Assembly: GCA_008711295.1 (NCBI GenBank)
Contig: VUYV01000015.1
Coordinates: 641,561-705,560 of the forward strand
DNA from: Anarhynchus alexandrinus
Taxonomy: Eukaryota > Chordata > Aves > Charadriiformes > Charadriidae
Direction: 5' to 3'
DNA: 64,000 nucleotides
The number at the start of each line of letters is the position of its first letter. Within the stretch, counting starts at the first letter, position 1. The notes beneath the pieces are model-generated. The model was given only the letters and a program-made list of their open reading frames with translations, made no database searches and had not been told where the DNA came from. The position numbers and the translations under genes were made by a program. This document shows, piece after piece, positions 22,961 to 34,305 of the stretch.

Positions 22961-25900
22961 TTTGTCAACCTTTACTCCAGCAAAGTCTGGGTAAGAGACC
23001 TCAGGATTTAGCCTATTGATTGCTTACTATTGTTTGCGATGCCCTGCGTGCGTTAGACATGCTCCCTTCAAGCAAGATTAAATACCTGGCTTATGGCATT
23101 GGGATTCAAGAGAAATTATCTTTTACAAGCACGGGAACAGACAAGTCAAATTGCCTTGTGCAATGGTCCATCGTGGTGCAAAGGCGACCCGAGCCCCCTC
23201 CATCTTGCTGCCAGGCAGGGTGGCACGCGGCGGTGCCGGCTCTCCCTAGGGCTGGCGTAGCGAGCCCCACGGCTGCAGTACATTTCTGCCAGTTAAATGC
23301 AATTTTTGCTGCGGTTCCAGAGCCTCTGCGGATCTCAGCTCCTCCAGTAGCGTTTTGTTGCAAGAACAATAGAGTGACAGCTCCCTGGCAGCTTTGAGTA
23401 GCATCCCCAGCTCAAAGGCAGACTTAATACCTCCGCCGATCCTGAGCCTTTCAGTTTTTACATTCGTTTGAAGTTAAGCTGATCTAACTTGGGTGAGTGG
23501 GCGCAGACGGAGTCGCTCAACCAAAGCCGAAGCATGTCGCAGCAGGGCTGCCGCAGACGCTCGGCAGCAAAGGGGATGCCCCTCCGCCCAAGGGCTGGTG
23601 CTTGTCCCACACGCACCATCACGTACACTGAATGTATTAATATAGATGGGCGTAAGGGACCATCCTGTCCCACCAAAGGGTGAGCCTGGGGCATTTCCTC
23701 ACCCCTGCAACCGTCAAGCAAGGAAATACAGCGACCATTTGCAAGGCAGAACACCTCTTATTTAACCCTCTGAATGCTGCCCACCCCCCCCAGCACTTCC
23801 CTCCCTCTACCAAGTTTGCAGAAAAATTGATGCCACTAGCCTCCAGCCTCCAGATCCACGCACGATGTCCAAATGAAGCCAGGAGATGACCCGACTGTCC
23901 CTGCAGCACATAGGCAGGGCACTGAAAACCAAGATGAGAAAACAATACTGCAAATAACTGTCTCGTGGGAGTCCTGGCGCTCCCGGGATTTGCCCAGAGC
24001 AGCCCCAACACCAGCACCACTGCTGCCGTGGTTGGGATGACAACAAGATCTCGAAGAGTTTGCTGCTTCCCACCTCTGAGGAGCTGGATTCTGCCTTCTG
24101 CTCTGTCGCTTCAGGGTTTTACTGATTTCTAGTGCAGAGGCAAGCACAGGGACACCACCACCTCCCCAGGCACCTCTGCCATGGGCTGAACGCAGCTAGG
24201 GGTGAAGGGTGCTTAGAGGGAAGATAAAGTCTCACTTTCTAAGGGTGTTTCTCCCTGCTGACACCACCAGCATACAGGGAAAAACCTTCAGCAACTGAAG
24301 ACCTGCAATTCCTCTAGCAAAAATAAGCCNAGACCACCGGCCACTCTCCCGACCTTGCGGTATGCCCATGCACGGGAGACGGCACACCGATTCCCAGGCT
24401 TCACCCACGCATCCCGCTGCATGGCAAGCCGATTTCTGACGCTCGTCCCACCTCCTGCCTTGCTTTATTTCTGCCGGGTGCCCGACCTCCCCCTCTCCTC
24501 TGGGTACTTTTCCTGCTGCCGTTTGTTCCTGTCCTTTACAGCTCTGCCTGCTGTCACTCGCGTAACCTTGCCTGTTTGGTAATTTGTGGCAATAAAGTGT
24601 CACTGTGGGGAAAAAATACAGCATCGCAGTGGCATATAAATCTCTGATCCATAAATTGTGCTGGCCCCCACGTGCATGCCCCTCCTTTCCGATGTAAAGT
24701 GCAACAATTTAGGGCAGGAGGAAGAAAACAGAGCCGGTAATATGTGATCTTACTGAAAGGCAGCACTGAGCCGTCCTCGTTAGGGGCTGTAATGAATGCT
24801 GAGGGACTGGTGCGTGCTGTAAACTGCCCTGGAGACGCAGGGTCTCAGTGGAGTCTTCCTAGACTTATCCAGAGCTTAAAAAGAGTCATGCTAAAGGGAA
24901 AAATAATACAATAGACACTGCTAAGGGGTGCCACCAGTGCTCCCTCCCCTATAAAAAGCCCTGCTGGTGCTGAGCAAACGCGACCCTGAAAGCACCATGG
25001 CCATGGAAGGGATCCAGCTGTACGCAGCTGAGCCCCTCGCTCCTCTTCCCACCCAGATGTGGGATCCTGCCCATCTCCATCACCGCTGAACAGTTCCTCC
25101 CGTGGATCCCCACCAGCACCCACTCCCCTCAGGCATTAAGGGGGTCCATGAGGAGGCAGGTCTGCACTTTTCCCCCCTCCATGTGATGCAGTGGGTCCCT
25201 GTCTTACACAGTCATATGCCCACCTCTGGCCTGACAACAGTTCCCCACGGCTCAGAGCCAGGACTCAGTGGGGCAGCTCCCACCCCCGGCAAACGCACCC
25301 CACATTTGTGGCCCCGCGACACCCAGCTCTACTGCACAGAGCATCGGGTATCCACCACCGTGGTCCTCCAGGAGCCACGAAACCCGCAGCAGCCGTGACA
25401 CCATCTGAAACACTTTCAGAGTGAGCACAGTCCCTCTTGCTTGATGGTTATTTCTTTTAATTGGAAAACACCGCTTGCCTCCATCAGAGCCCTCATTTAC
25501 TGAATGATCACCTCAGTCACGCTGCAGCTCAGCATCCCAGGCCCGCTGTAAAAAGTCACCCGCGGCACTACCGCTGCCTCTCTCCTGAGCCACGGCTCCC
25601 GTGCCAGACCCAGCAGACAGTTCCTCTCTCACACCCACGGTCCTCGACACGTTGGGGTGTCATCCACCACCCACCACGCAGAACAGCGGGAAGCCTTGCA
25701 TTAAGGCCTTCTCCTGACACTGACATCTTTCTTGACATCTATGGCCCACCTGAGCAGCTAAGTAACACTCCCGTGAATATAAACAAGCGGGGGAAAGTGC
25801 ATTCACTAGACAGATAGCTTGGGGAAGTGTCATCACTCGCTGAAAGCCCATATGTGGTTTTGCAGCAAAGGTATTTGCTTCCTGTCTTGCCCACTCGTCA

Positions 25901-26424
25901 GAGGAATATATGAGCGAAGCTAAGCAGCACCCTGGAGACAGACTAAAACCAAGCGGAGAGCAAGGGATGCGCGGCGTGCTTTGCGGGAGCCGTGCAGATG
26001 AACACATTACGAACACCCCTGGGAGAAGAAATCTCCTTTCTCCCAGGCTCGGGAATGGCAGACAGCCAGAAGCCATCATGCAACTATCCTGCACCTGATC
26101 AAGAGAAGATGTTTAAAAAACAAACAAACAAACAAAAAAGATTTCAGGTCTTTTGGGGTCTTTTGGTCCCCAAACCTGCCCAGGGACAACTCCACTCCTC
26201 CTTCAACCACAATCCACCAGAGCCTAAAAAAACTGCACTTGTGGTGAAATCCCCAGCCCGTTGCCACGGTGTGGTGCAGGGCTTGGGCACAGGGACACCC
26301 ACCCCGTGCCAGCAGGGGTCCCAGCAGGCAACGAGCCCCGCACAAGCCAGTTGCCCGCCCCGGCACCAAAGGGGCCAACAGCGTGCTGGGCTGCGGGAGC
26401 AGCCTGTCAAGACATTGCTCCTAG
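22961..26424. other. Unique non-coding DNA
   Basis: No supported gene. An N lies at 24330. AATAAA at 24591-24596 followed by a GT-rich stretch is a possible but unsupported polyadenylation signal. A (CAAA)n-type tract lies at about 26113-26138. Confidence 0.55.
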
Positions 26425-26790
26425 TTTTGGGAGCACCAAGACAAGACACATGTTGATTAACTGGAGCAAACTCATTAGGGGCCACTGGGACAGCCAGGGA
26501 AATTGTTGAGAAGACTGCATAGGGCTCTTCGCAGCAACACGTAGCAAGAGGATGAGTGACAGGAGCTGAAACAAAAGGTTCCCACGGGATGCAAGGAGAA
26601 ACTTTTCCCCCCTCGAGAGCCCACCAGCACTGGAACAGTGGCCCAAACAGCCTATGCTCTTTCCATACGCAAGGGTTTTCAGAAGCAGGGTGGATAAAGC
26701 CCTGAGCAGCCACGTCCAATTCCAGTCTCCTGCTCAGTGCAGAGTTTCTGCTGGACTTGAGACCTCCGAGGTGCCTCCTAAAACTGGATG
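26425..26790 (+). mobile_element. Degraded CR1 LINE fragment (3' part of ORF2 plus 3' UTR)
   Basis: The order of recognisable CR1 words is preserved: GGGCTCTTCGCAG near 26521, AAGAGGATGAG, GAGCTGAAACAAAAGGTTC near 26562, GCAAGGAGAAACTTTTCCCC near 26591, CACTGGAACAG near 26628, TTTTCAGAAGCAGGGTGGAT near 26680, AAAGCCCTGAGCAGCC near 26697, then a decayed 3' tail near 26727-26783 that keeps CTGCTCAGTGCAGAGTTTCTG and CTGGACTTGAGACCTCCGAG. It diverges clearly from the two younger copies at 33.2 and 38.5 kb and has lost the terminal octamers and any open frame. It is an old insertion in sense orientation. Both ends are approximate. Confidence 0.7.
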
Positions 26791-28589
26791 GTTTTGCAAG
26801 TCTGTTGTGAAAAATTGTGGCTGCAATTTCACATCAGGCCACTGCTTCCCAGGGTCATGACCAAGGGAAAACCAGCACAGCACCTTTAACAACAACAGTC
26901 AAAGCTACAGAGGATGAAGCCCTCGCCCTTCTCCCATTCCCAGTTTCATGACTATTGCGACAGAGCAATCAATGCACGGAAGGAAATTAAGAGCAGCTCT
27001 ACAATATAAGCACAGGCACTCCATGTCAGGAACTGAATCTGGAGTTGGTAACTCATTTCACCCCACCCTTTCTACCATCCCTTCAAAACCCATATGCTCA
27101 CTGAAGACATTTGTGCACTTACACTGCAAGACCTGTGCTAACTTCACCTGAGGAACCACTCCAAACATGCAGTTTGCACAGCTGGTGCTCATTCAAATGT
27201 CCTTGACAGTATTTGATAAAGGAGGAAAACACGTTAGATGCAAAACGTCAGTGACCACAGGTTGCTGCTTGGGAGGTTTAAGATGAACGGTAGAAAAAAA
27301 ACCTCTTTGCTGGGAGTGTGGCACAGCTGAGGGCCAGGTACCCCAGGAGATGGGGGCGTCCATGCTTAAGCTGTGAACACCCAGCTGAACAGCCACACTG
27401 ATCTGAGGTAGCATTGGTGGCAGTTCTGCCCTGTAGACCTCTGAGGTCCCTGTGGGTCTACGAAGATGCAAGAACAAGTTGAAGATTGCCGGACCACTGT
27501 GGGCTGTGCCTGGCGGGGACGCACCTAAGCCAGAACAGACTCCTTCAGAACCAAACACTGCTCAACACTCAAAAACTGCATAACCAAGTGACAGCAGCAG
27601 AGCTTTGGCAAGACATCTGTCCATCTATAAATAGAGCTCAACTGTGTGTCCTTATCGCAGGGCTTTGATGCGTTTGGGGAGAGTATTTTTTTCCCCTTCA
27701 CCGCCGAGTCCCAGGCAGCACAGATAATGGGCTTGAATCGATCCAGCTCAAGTATTACTAAACTTCCTACCACTGTGGCAGCGTGCCAGCCCCAAATAGG
27801 ACAACAGAACATGTGTCTGTTCAGAGCCAACCACAAGGAGCAGGCAGAAAATTGCTTTAGACTTTAAAAAAAAACAGGTGCTTTTTGCAGATTTGTAGAT
27901 CAATCTACAATGTATTTTAGAGGTTTAAGAAAGTCAATAGAAACAAGATATATCATTGCTGCACAAGAACCCGAGAAGTTGTATTTCTATTTATGCTGCT
28001 ACTAGCACTCCAACCGCGGGCTCATTGTCCTGCTGCTCCCTGCCGCGGTCCCACATCACTACTTCTCTGGCAGCGAAGTCGAGGGAAGGGACTCCCTCCG
28101 CTGCTGCAGCTCACCACCCCATTGGTTTTTCCAGGACAACTTAGCTCTAGGGCTGGTTGGGGCCTGAGATACCCTAAAAGTGTCACCACCACACCTCGTG
28201 CCTTGCCTGCAGCAAGAGGACGCAGGGACTGCTGGCAGTGGCCAGGCTGACCTCCCACAAGCCGGAGCTCGTCCCCTCAGGTCTCCATCCACGTGGGTTC
28301 AGCTCACAAGTTCACTCAAGTCTCTTGGGATGCTCCAGGCAGTGCTGAGACAATCCCTTGGGATTCGTGGCTCAACCTGGTGCTGCTGCAGAACCACACA
28401 GGGCAGCAGCCTGCCCTCTGCAACTTCATCCCCAGGGATGTGACAAGCCGGTCCCCTCCTGCAGACACGTCTGCCGTGTAACCACCATACCTCTTGCATC
28501 ATCGTGGCACGACTTGGAGAGGCCTTACGCGGACCCCTTGCAAGCCCTTTGCCTCCCCCCCCGCCTCAGCTCCACCGCAGCGCACTACA
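26791..28589. other. Unique non-coding DNA
   Basis: No repeat or supported exon was recognised. An A-run lies near 27863-27872. Confidence 0.55.
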
Positions 28590-28745
28590 AAGCATATTCA
28601 GAATTTTTCTCCCCCTTTTTTATTACTACTAAGCGAGCCACATGACATGCCTTATCAAACCAGGCCTAAATCATGCCTGCCCCTCCCTAGATCCTGTGTA
28701 ATGCCTCAGCCATTAAACACGCAATTAGCCGCATTTACAAATCCG
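28590..28745. promoter_or_regulatory. AT-rich candidate conserved element
   Basis: A sharp AT-rich island with homeodomain-type sites, including CATTAAACAC near 28711 and GCAATTAGCC at 28721-28730, plus TTATTACTAC near 28619. It lies between GC-rich segments. Candidate enhancer by composition only. Confidence 0.22.
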
Positions 28746-29529
28746 TAAGAGGCTCTCGCCGGCCATCCATCGCTCACAGGCAGGACCGCTCGCGTCCCTC
28801 CGGCGGAGCCTGTCCTAATGAGCCACCAGGAAGCGGATCCCACTGGAACCGGCCACATCCATTTCCCAGCCTCCACGCGGCACAAAAAGCATCTCCCAGC
28901 TTCCACCCTCTGCCTCAGAGGGGCGGGGGGGAAGGATAACGTGTGTATCCGGACTGGAAAGAGTTGGCTGCACACCCTTGGTGAAGAGGGAGAGCCCCCG
29001 TGCTGCGGGGTGCCTGGCTCCAGCCATCCTTCTGCCCCAGAGCCGAGCCGGGCAGAGGAAAACAGGTCAGGCTGCAACATGGGAAGCAGAAATCAGCTTC
29101 CTGCCCTCCCTATAAGGCTAAAACATGCGCAAACGCCTGCCACGCATCCCACCCGAACCCCGTCGACGCTCCCTTTGGGAGCAAACCCGGGCGAGGAAGC
29201 CCACAGCCACCACGCGGGGCAGGGGCTGGCAGCGGAGGCACCAAGGCTGGCAGGAGCACCAGTCCGCTGCTGCTTCTCCAGCTCTCTGCCAGGCTCGAGC
29301 TACTCTAACAGCACATCAACGGGGCTGGACTTTTATTCCTCCACTGCCGCGTACGAGCGGGCGCCAGGGGACGTATCATTCAGCAAAGCCGAGGAAGAAA
29401 CAAGCAGCGTTAACCGTTAGCATGTGTGTACGGAGACCCCTCATAAACTCTTTTTTCCCTTGCTCCCATCTGCTTTGCTCTGGGCCACTAAATCCAATTC
29501 AGCAGCGCTCAGAGCTTGTACCGAAGCTG
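28746..29529. other. Unique GC-rich non-coding DNA
   Basis: GC-rich DNA with moderate CpG density but no island-like peak and no recognised exon. Open frames up to 200 codons are compositionally biased and overlap on both strands. Confidence 0.55.
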
Positions 29530-29700
29530 CGACACATTTGTCAGATCCCTGACTAGACCCATGGCTAATTTTACAACGCTAATTTATCTCACCATATTAT
29601 ATCGCTTTCATTTCATCCCCCCCGGATCCCATTACTGCCAGTGTACCTTGTAGCCAGCATGTAACAGTAATTGGTATTATTAGCGACGTACCCTCCTCGA
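29530..29700. promoter_or_regulatory. AT-rich candidate conserved element
   Basis: An AT-rich island with GCTAATTTTACAACGCTAAT near 29562, an ACCATATTATAT word near 29590, and TAATTGG at 29668-29674 followed by TATTATTAGCG. Homeodomain cores are clustered. Enhancer identity is inferred. Confidence 0.25.
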
Positions 29701-32700
29701 GCTGCTCTATTTGCAGAGCTGCCAGGAGTCCCATGGGTGGGCTGGTCCACACCGAGGATGGGGAGGGAAGGGGTCCTTATCCCACGCCACTCCACGGATA
29801 CCACCACCGGGCAATGCCGAGGGCAGGGTTGGGTTTTGCTGCCCCAGAGCATCTCTGCGCTCCCGGACCCCAGCACGCTCCCCACTGCGGCTCCATCAGG
29901 TGCTGCCCACCCCTGCGGTCCCTCAACCTCGAGCTTTTAACTCCAGAGCCTGCGTTCAGCCTTGTGCACAGGGAGCATTTCTGTCCTCACCTGTGGCTCA
30001 GAATAATATAGGACTTCGCCAATCCAGGGTGAAAGGGGCTGCAAAACACCCCCGGGAAGCACGACGTGGGGGGAAAGGGCAGGGGAGCTGCACAGGGAAA
30101 ATTCATGACACTTCATGCTATTTTGGCCAACGGTTTCTCCTCTTTGGTGTAAGCTATTGCTTTTCCAAGATCAATGTAATTAAAGCCACACAGTTTTAGC
30201 TAAGTGGGAGGCTGCGCTAGTCAAACGGCAACAATTCCCTCTTAAGATGTCCTTGCCTGGCATATAGACACTTGTTAAATTTTAATTCATCATTTTCATT
30301 TCTCAAGCACCGGCTTCCCCAGCATGGCTCCACAGGGTCTGCGTCCCCAAGTGTGGCAGCCCCATCCACAGGCCCCTTCCCAGCTCCACCAGGGTCCCCA
30401 CGGCTTGGAGAAGGTGACCCCAAACCTCTCCTCAAGCAACACTCTGTTATCACAGCCCCGTACAACGCACACATGCAACAGGTCTCAGAGGTGGGGTAAC
30501 CCCTTAACCACCGCTGGTGACGGTGGTGGTCTCCTAAGGGGATGCAGCCCTTCACAGCACAGCAGAGCTTGAAGCTGTGCTTGTCTGTGAGAGGTGGCAC
30601 CTCACCTCCCACCACAAAGCAGGGCTGGGTGACACTTACCTGCTCCAGAGTAGTTCAGCCACCACGGGACCTCTGCTACCCCAGTTAGATCCAAGCTGCC
30701 AGAAGGGCTTTCAAGCAGGAGGACCCTCTATGGGGAAACCTCCCATGTGCAGACTGTGACATGTGCATTTTTCAAGCTGCTCATCCAAACCTGGCCCTCT
30801 ACAACCCAAATAACCACTGTTGGCATCTGCCCACTTCACACAGCAGCCATGGGGCTGCTCACACATAAGCGCCAGGAACAGCCTTTTGCCGCGCTTTAAT
30901 AAATGCCATCCTAGCCGAAAGACACGTGGTCTGCAGCCCCACCACAGCCCAGAGCACACCAACCAAGGACAAGCTGGGTGAGCAAGCGCTTTAATCCACC
31001 TCTTACCTCTCCACCAGTCCAGAGTTCTTGGGGTGTCCCCAATTTCTCATCAACGTCCGGGGGATTCTTCTGGCTGCTTGACCGACCCTCGCCGCTCAGA
31101 TCTGGGATTTTCTTCAACAAAACAGAAGAGACAACCTGTCAGGCTACCAGGTGGAGCTCTGCCATCGCTTTGGGTTTAGGAAACAACCGAGGGAGGGGGG
31201 CATCTGTTTTCCAGCCCTGACAGCTGGGGGTAACTGGTGTAAACATGAAGCTAGTTTAGATGAAGAGCCCTCCCACATGAGCATCACAGTCCAGCCCCAA
31301 AGCACGCATTTGCTTAATTATTTCGATTTAGAGACATGAAAGGGGAGAGGGGAAAAAAAAAAACAAACCAACAAAACAGCAGCTTGGGGCATCTCTGATC
31401 TTCTTTAAAGACAGACAGCAACGGTCCCCAGCCAAAACAGCATAGCAGCACTAAAACGTCAGCCCAGCACCAAGGCATTTGCCCACGAGGTCTTGCACCG
31501 CCTAAGCCCTAATCCTGCAAAGCCTCACGCACGTGTTAAACCGTGCAGGGAGAGGCCAATCCGACTGAACCCGGGAGTGTGAAGAGGAAAGCACGCACGT
31601 ACGGCTTTGCAGCACGGACACCGAGGACTGGAAACGGGAGAGAGACTTTCCGTGCGACGTCTGACATGCTGCCTAGTGAGATGGAGTCTGAGGCATTACT
31701 GTAACCAGCAGTGCCTTCAGTTATAGCAGCAAATATGCTTTTTGTGTTAGACAAACAAATTATCAGCCGGGATCCGCACTCATTATCTAGCTCTTGTGGC
31801 TGAGCTTGTCTTGTTCCCCTCCTCCCTTTTAAATGCTTTGAGGAGAGGAAAAAAAAAAAAACCCAAGTCTTATGGTTCTGCATTATTAAAAATGAAAAAT
31901 AGGAGCCAAACTCCCCTGGCAAGAGGAAAGTCTGGGAGTCGCTCCTGCAGAGATGCTTTCCCAAGGGCGACAGCGACTCCAAGCCTGGAACACCACGTGC
32001 TTTAATTAGCACCCGACCCCGAACTGATGAGCTTCGCCAGAGCCCTCTCCAGGACCCCATCCAAACCCTGGGTGAGGATGCTACAGAAACCCAAACTACA
32101 ACCCCCACCCGCCTACAAAACCTAAATAAATAAATAAACCCCCCAAAACTCCGCTGGGTGCCTGATGGAGAAACCCTCATTTGCAAAGCGCTGGGAAATA
32201 ATTAAAAAGTTTTCCCAGAGCTTAAAAGGAGGGAAGCGGACCGTTTGTCATGCCGGCAGCGCATGGTGTGCCGCAATTTATCATGCTTGTCAGGTGTCAG
32301 CCACCGAGAAATTTAACTCCAGCTGCCCCGAGCCCAACAACCCGCAACGCCCCATCACTCAAAACCCGCTCCGCCAGGCACCCCCGAGCTGACAAGTGAC
32401 TGGCAAGGAGGGGAGAGGGTTCCTCCCCACCAAGCCTCCCCTTGCTCTGCAATGCCAACGCAACTTTTAGGGTCTTTTTTTTTTTTTTTACCCGCAGATG
32501 AAGCGGAACAGGCAAGCGTTGAGGCTCGTTCGTCACTACCTGGCAGGGGCCCGCCTGGGCTGTCACTCCAGCTTAGCAGGGATAGGACAAGAGAGATGGG
32601 TTTAATACCGAGCGTCCTCGGGGAGGTTTTTGCGGCGTCCTCGGCTCGAGCCGTAAGGACACGGCTCTCGCAGGGACAGCGTGTTATGCTGGGTACAAAG

Positions 32701-33248
32701 TGCAAAATCCCGATGCCTTGGCTGAGAGATGTCCCTGGAACCTGCTCATACGGAGGGAACTGATACCCTCCCGCTACCTCCGCGCCCTGTCCTGATGGGA
32801 CAAGACATCCCTGCCACAGGTCCAGCAGCACAGCTTTCCCCGTGGACGTCAAAGCATGGATTTGCTTTTTAAGAATTCCAAATTGAGGCGAAATTCGATT
32901 TTGGAAGAGCTCAGCATGCCTAAAGTAGGTCGCCAGCCGACGGACCTGGCTCAGGGCATGCGCCACCACTAAGCCAGTGGGCAAACCAGTGAGCTAGACT
33001 ACCCCCAAAACAGAGGACAGCCTTGACCACAGCTCAGGCAGGGTGATGTAAGGAGCAAATATCACCAGCCACAGAGCAGCCCTGGGGCAGGTCCCCACAG
33101 GAGGGCTTGCACCAGTCCTGTGCTCACCACACACCACTCAGGACTTGAGGTCTCAGCAATGCCACAGTTGGGACACTCCATCAATGTGCAACCTGCTTTA
33201 TAAGGCATGGCTAGGCCACCCCCAGAAATACTCTTGTTTTGGCCATTT
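29701..33248. other. Unique non-coding DNA
   Basis: No gene supported. On the minus strand CAG|GTAAGT (exon end at 30640) is a perfect donor, and an acceptor-like CTTCTGGCAG places a possible 56 bp exon at 30640-30695. With perfect donors expected about twice per 64 kb by chance, this is weak. A T15-type tract ending CCCGCAG lies at about 32476-32497. A-runs lie at about 31351-31362 and 31850-31862. Confidence 0.5.
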
Positions 33249-33566
33249 GAAAGGCTGAGGGACTTGGGTCTTTTTAGTCTAGAGAACAGAAGACTGAGGG
33301 GGGATCTTATCAACACTTACAAATACTTAAAGGGAGGGTGCCAGGGGGATGGGAACAGTCTTTTTTCAGTGGTGCTCGGTGATAGGACAAGAGGGAATGG
33401 GCACAAACTTGAACATAGGAAGTTCCATCTTAACATGAGGAGGAACTGCTTTACTTTGAGGGTGGCAGAGCACTGGCACAGGCTGCCCAGAGAGGTGGAG
33501 GAGTCTCCCACTCTGGAGACATTCAAGACCCGCCTGGACGCTGTCCTGTGCAACTGCTGTAGGTGA
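33249..33566 (+). pseudogene. CR1 ORF2 C-terminal remnant (open)
   Basis: An uninterrupted frame ends in TGA at 33564-33566 and encodes the last hundred or so residues of CR1 ORF2 protein, downstream of the reverse-transcriptase catalytic core. Family-typical landmarks are [27 protein letters not shown], the HWHRLPREV block and the final FKTRLDAVL. The endonuclease and reverse transcriptase domains are absent, so this cannot be functional. The upstream part of the frame (before 33249) is unrelated flank. Confidence 0.85.
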
Positions 33567-33642
33567 CCCTGCTCTGGCGGGGGGGTTGGACTGGGTGATC
33601 TCCAGAGGTCTCTTCCAACCCTGACCATTCTGTGATTCTGCG
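33249..33642 (+). mobile_element. CR1 LINE 3' end, 5'-truncated (copy A)
   Basis: This is the 3' end of a CR1 non-LTR retrotransposon in sense orientation. It starts abruptly at GAAAGGCTGAGGGACTTGGG (5' truncation, usual for CR1). It runs through the end of ORF2 and the short 3' UTR with GGTTGGACTGGGTGATCTCC, CTTCCAACCCTGACC, and ends in octamers ATTCTGTG (33627-33634) and ATTCTGCG (33635-33642). CR1 ends in such octamers instead of poly(A). About 16 substitutions and one 2 bp gap separate it from copy B by eye over some 390 bp, so both are fairly young relatives. No target-site duplication is seen, as is usual for CR1. Confidence 0.95.
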
Positions 33643-34274
33643 ATTTCTGTAGCAACAAGCTCAGTCAGGAGGAACCTGCAATGGTTGCAATGCGAAAGCA
33701 CTAACTGTTTAAGCAGGTCCTGCTAAAACCCTGAAGGAAACCCCAGCACCATGCAGCATGTCCCACATGATGCTTCTGAATGCTACAGCAAGGTCTAAGG
33801 GATAACTGAATCCCCGCTTTAAAAAAAAAAAAAACAACCAAACACACATCATTTGCCAAAAATCTTTCTCCCCAGCACAAGCCAGGGCTATGTCGATCAC
33901 GGATCAGTGAGTTTTACTTGTACCACCAGAAGGGTCCCACGGTTTCCCAGCAGCAAGGCACCCCATGCACGGGCTGGCACGTAGGGTTTGCGCTCAGATG
34001 TGCTCAAAGCGGCGTAGTTCCTGCTGTGGGAGCAGAGCGGCCGCTACCTCCTCGCACAGGCTATATATAATACACCCACACAGCAGCGTTTTTCGGAGGC
34101 TCGCAACTTGGCACGGGGGAGGTGGATTTTCGTGGCGTCAGCAACAAGCAGATCCCTGACACCTGGCTGAAAACCTTCCCCATAACTATCAGACCCGGTC
34201 TCACAGCGCAAAGGTACTAGAGTTTCTTCGGCACAACAACTGCAAGAATTCTGCTAGGTTTTTGGGTCGGTTTT

Positions 34275-34305
<31 letters not shown>

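Noticed and set aside
24355..24600. Short frame followed by AATAAA and GT-rich sequence, resembling a gene 3' end
   Set aside because: The peptide is unrecognisable and there is no upstream acceptor. AATAAA is frequent by chance.
32476..32580. Poly(T)-CCCGCAG followed directly by ATG, resembling an acceptor and start codon
   Set aside because: The pyrimidine tract is a plain T homopolymer, the frame stops after about 36 codons, and no donor follows.
33317..33701. Antisense open frames over CR1 copy A (and likewise 38672-39256 over copy B)
   Set aside because: These are shadows of the sense CR1 sequence. The same antisense peptides recur at both copies because the repeat does.
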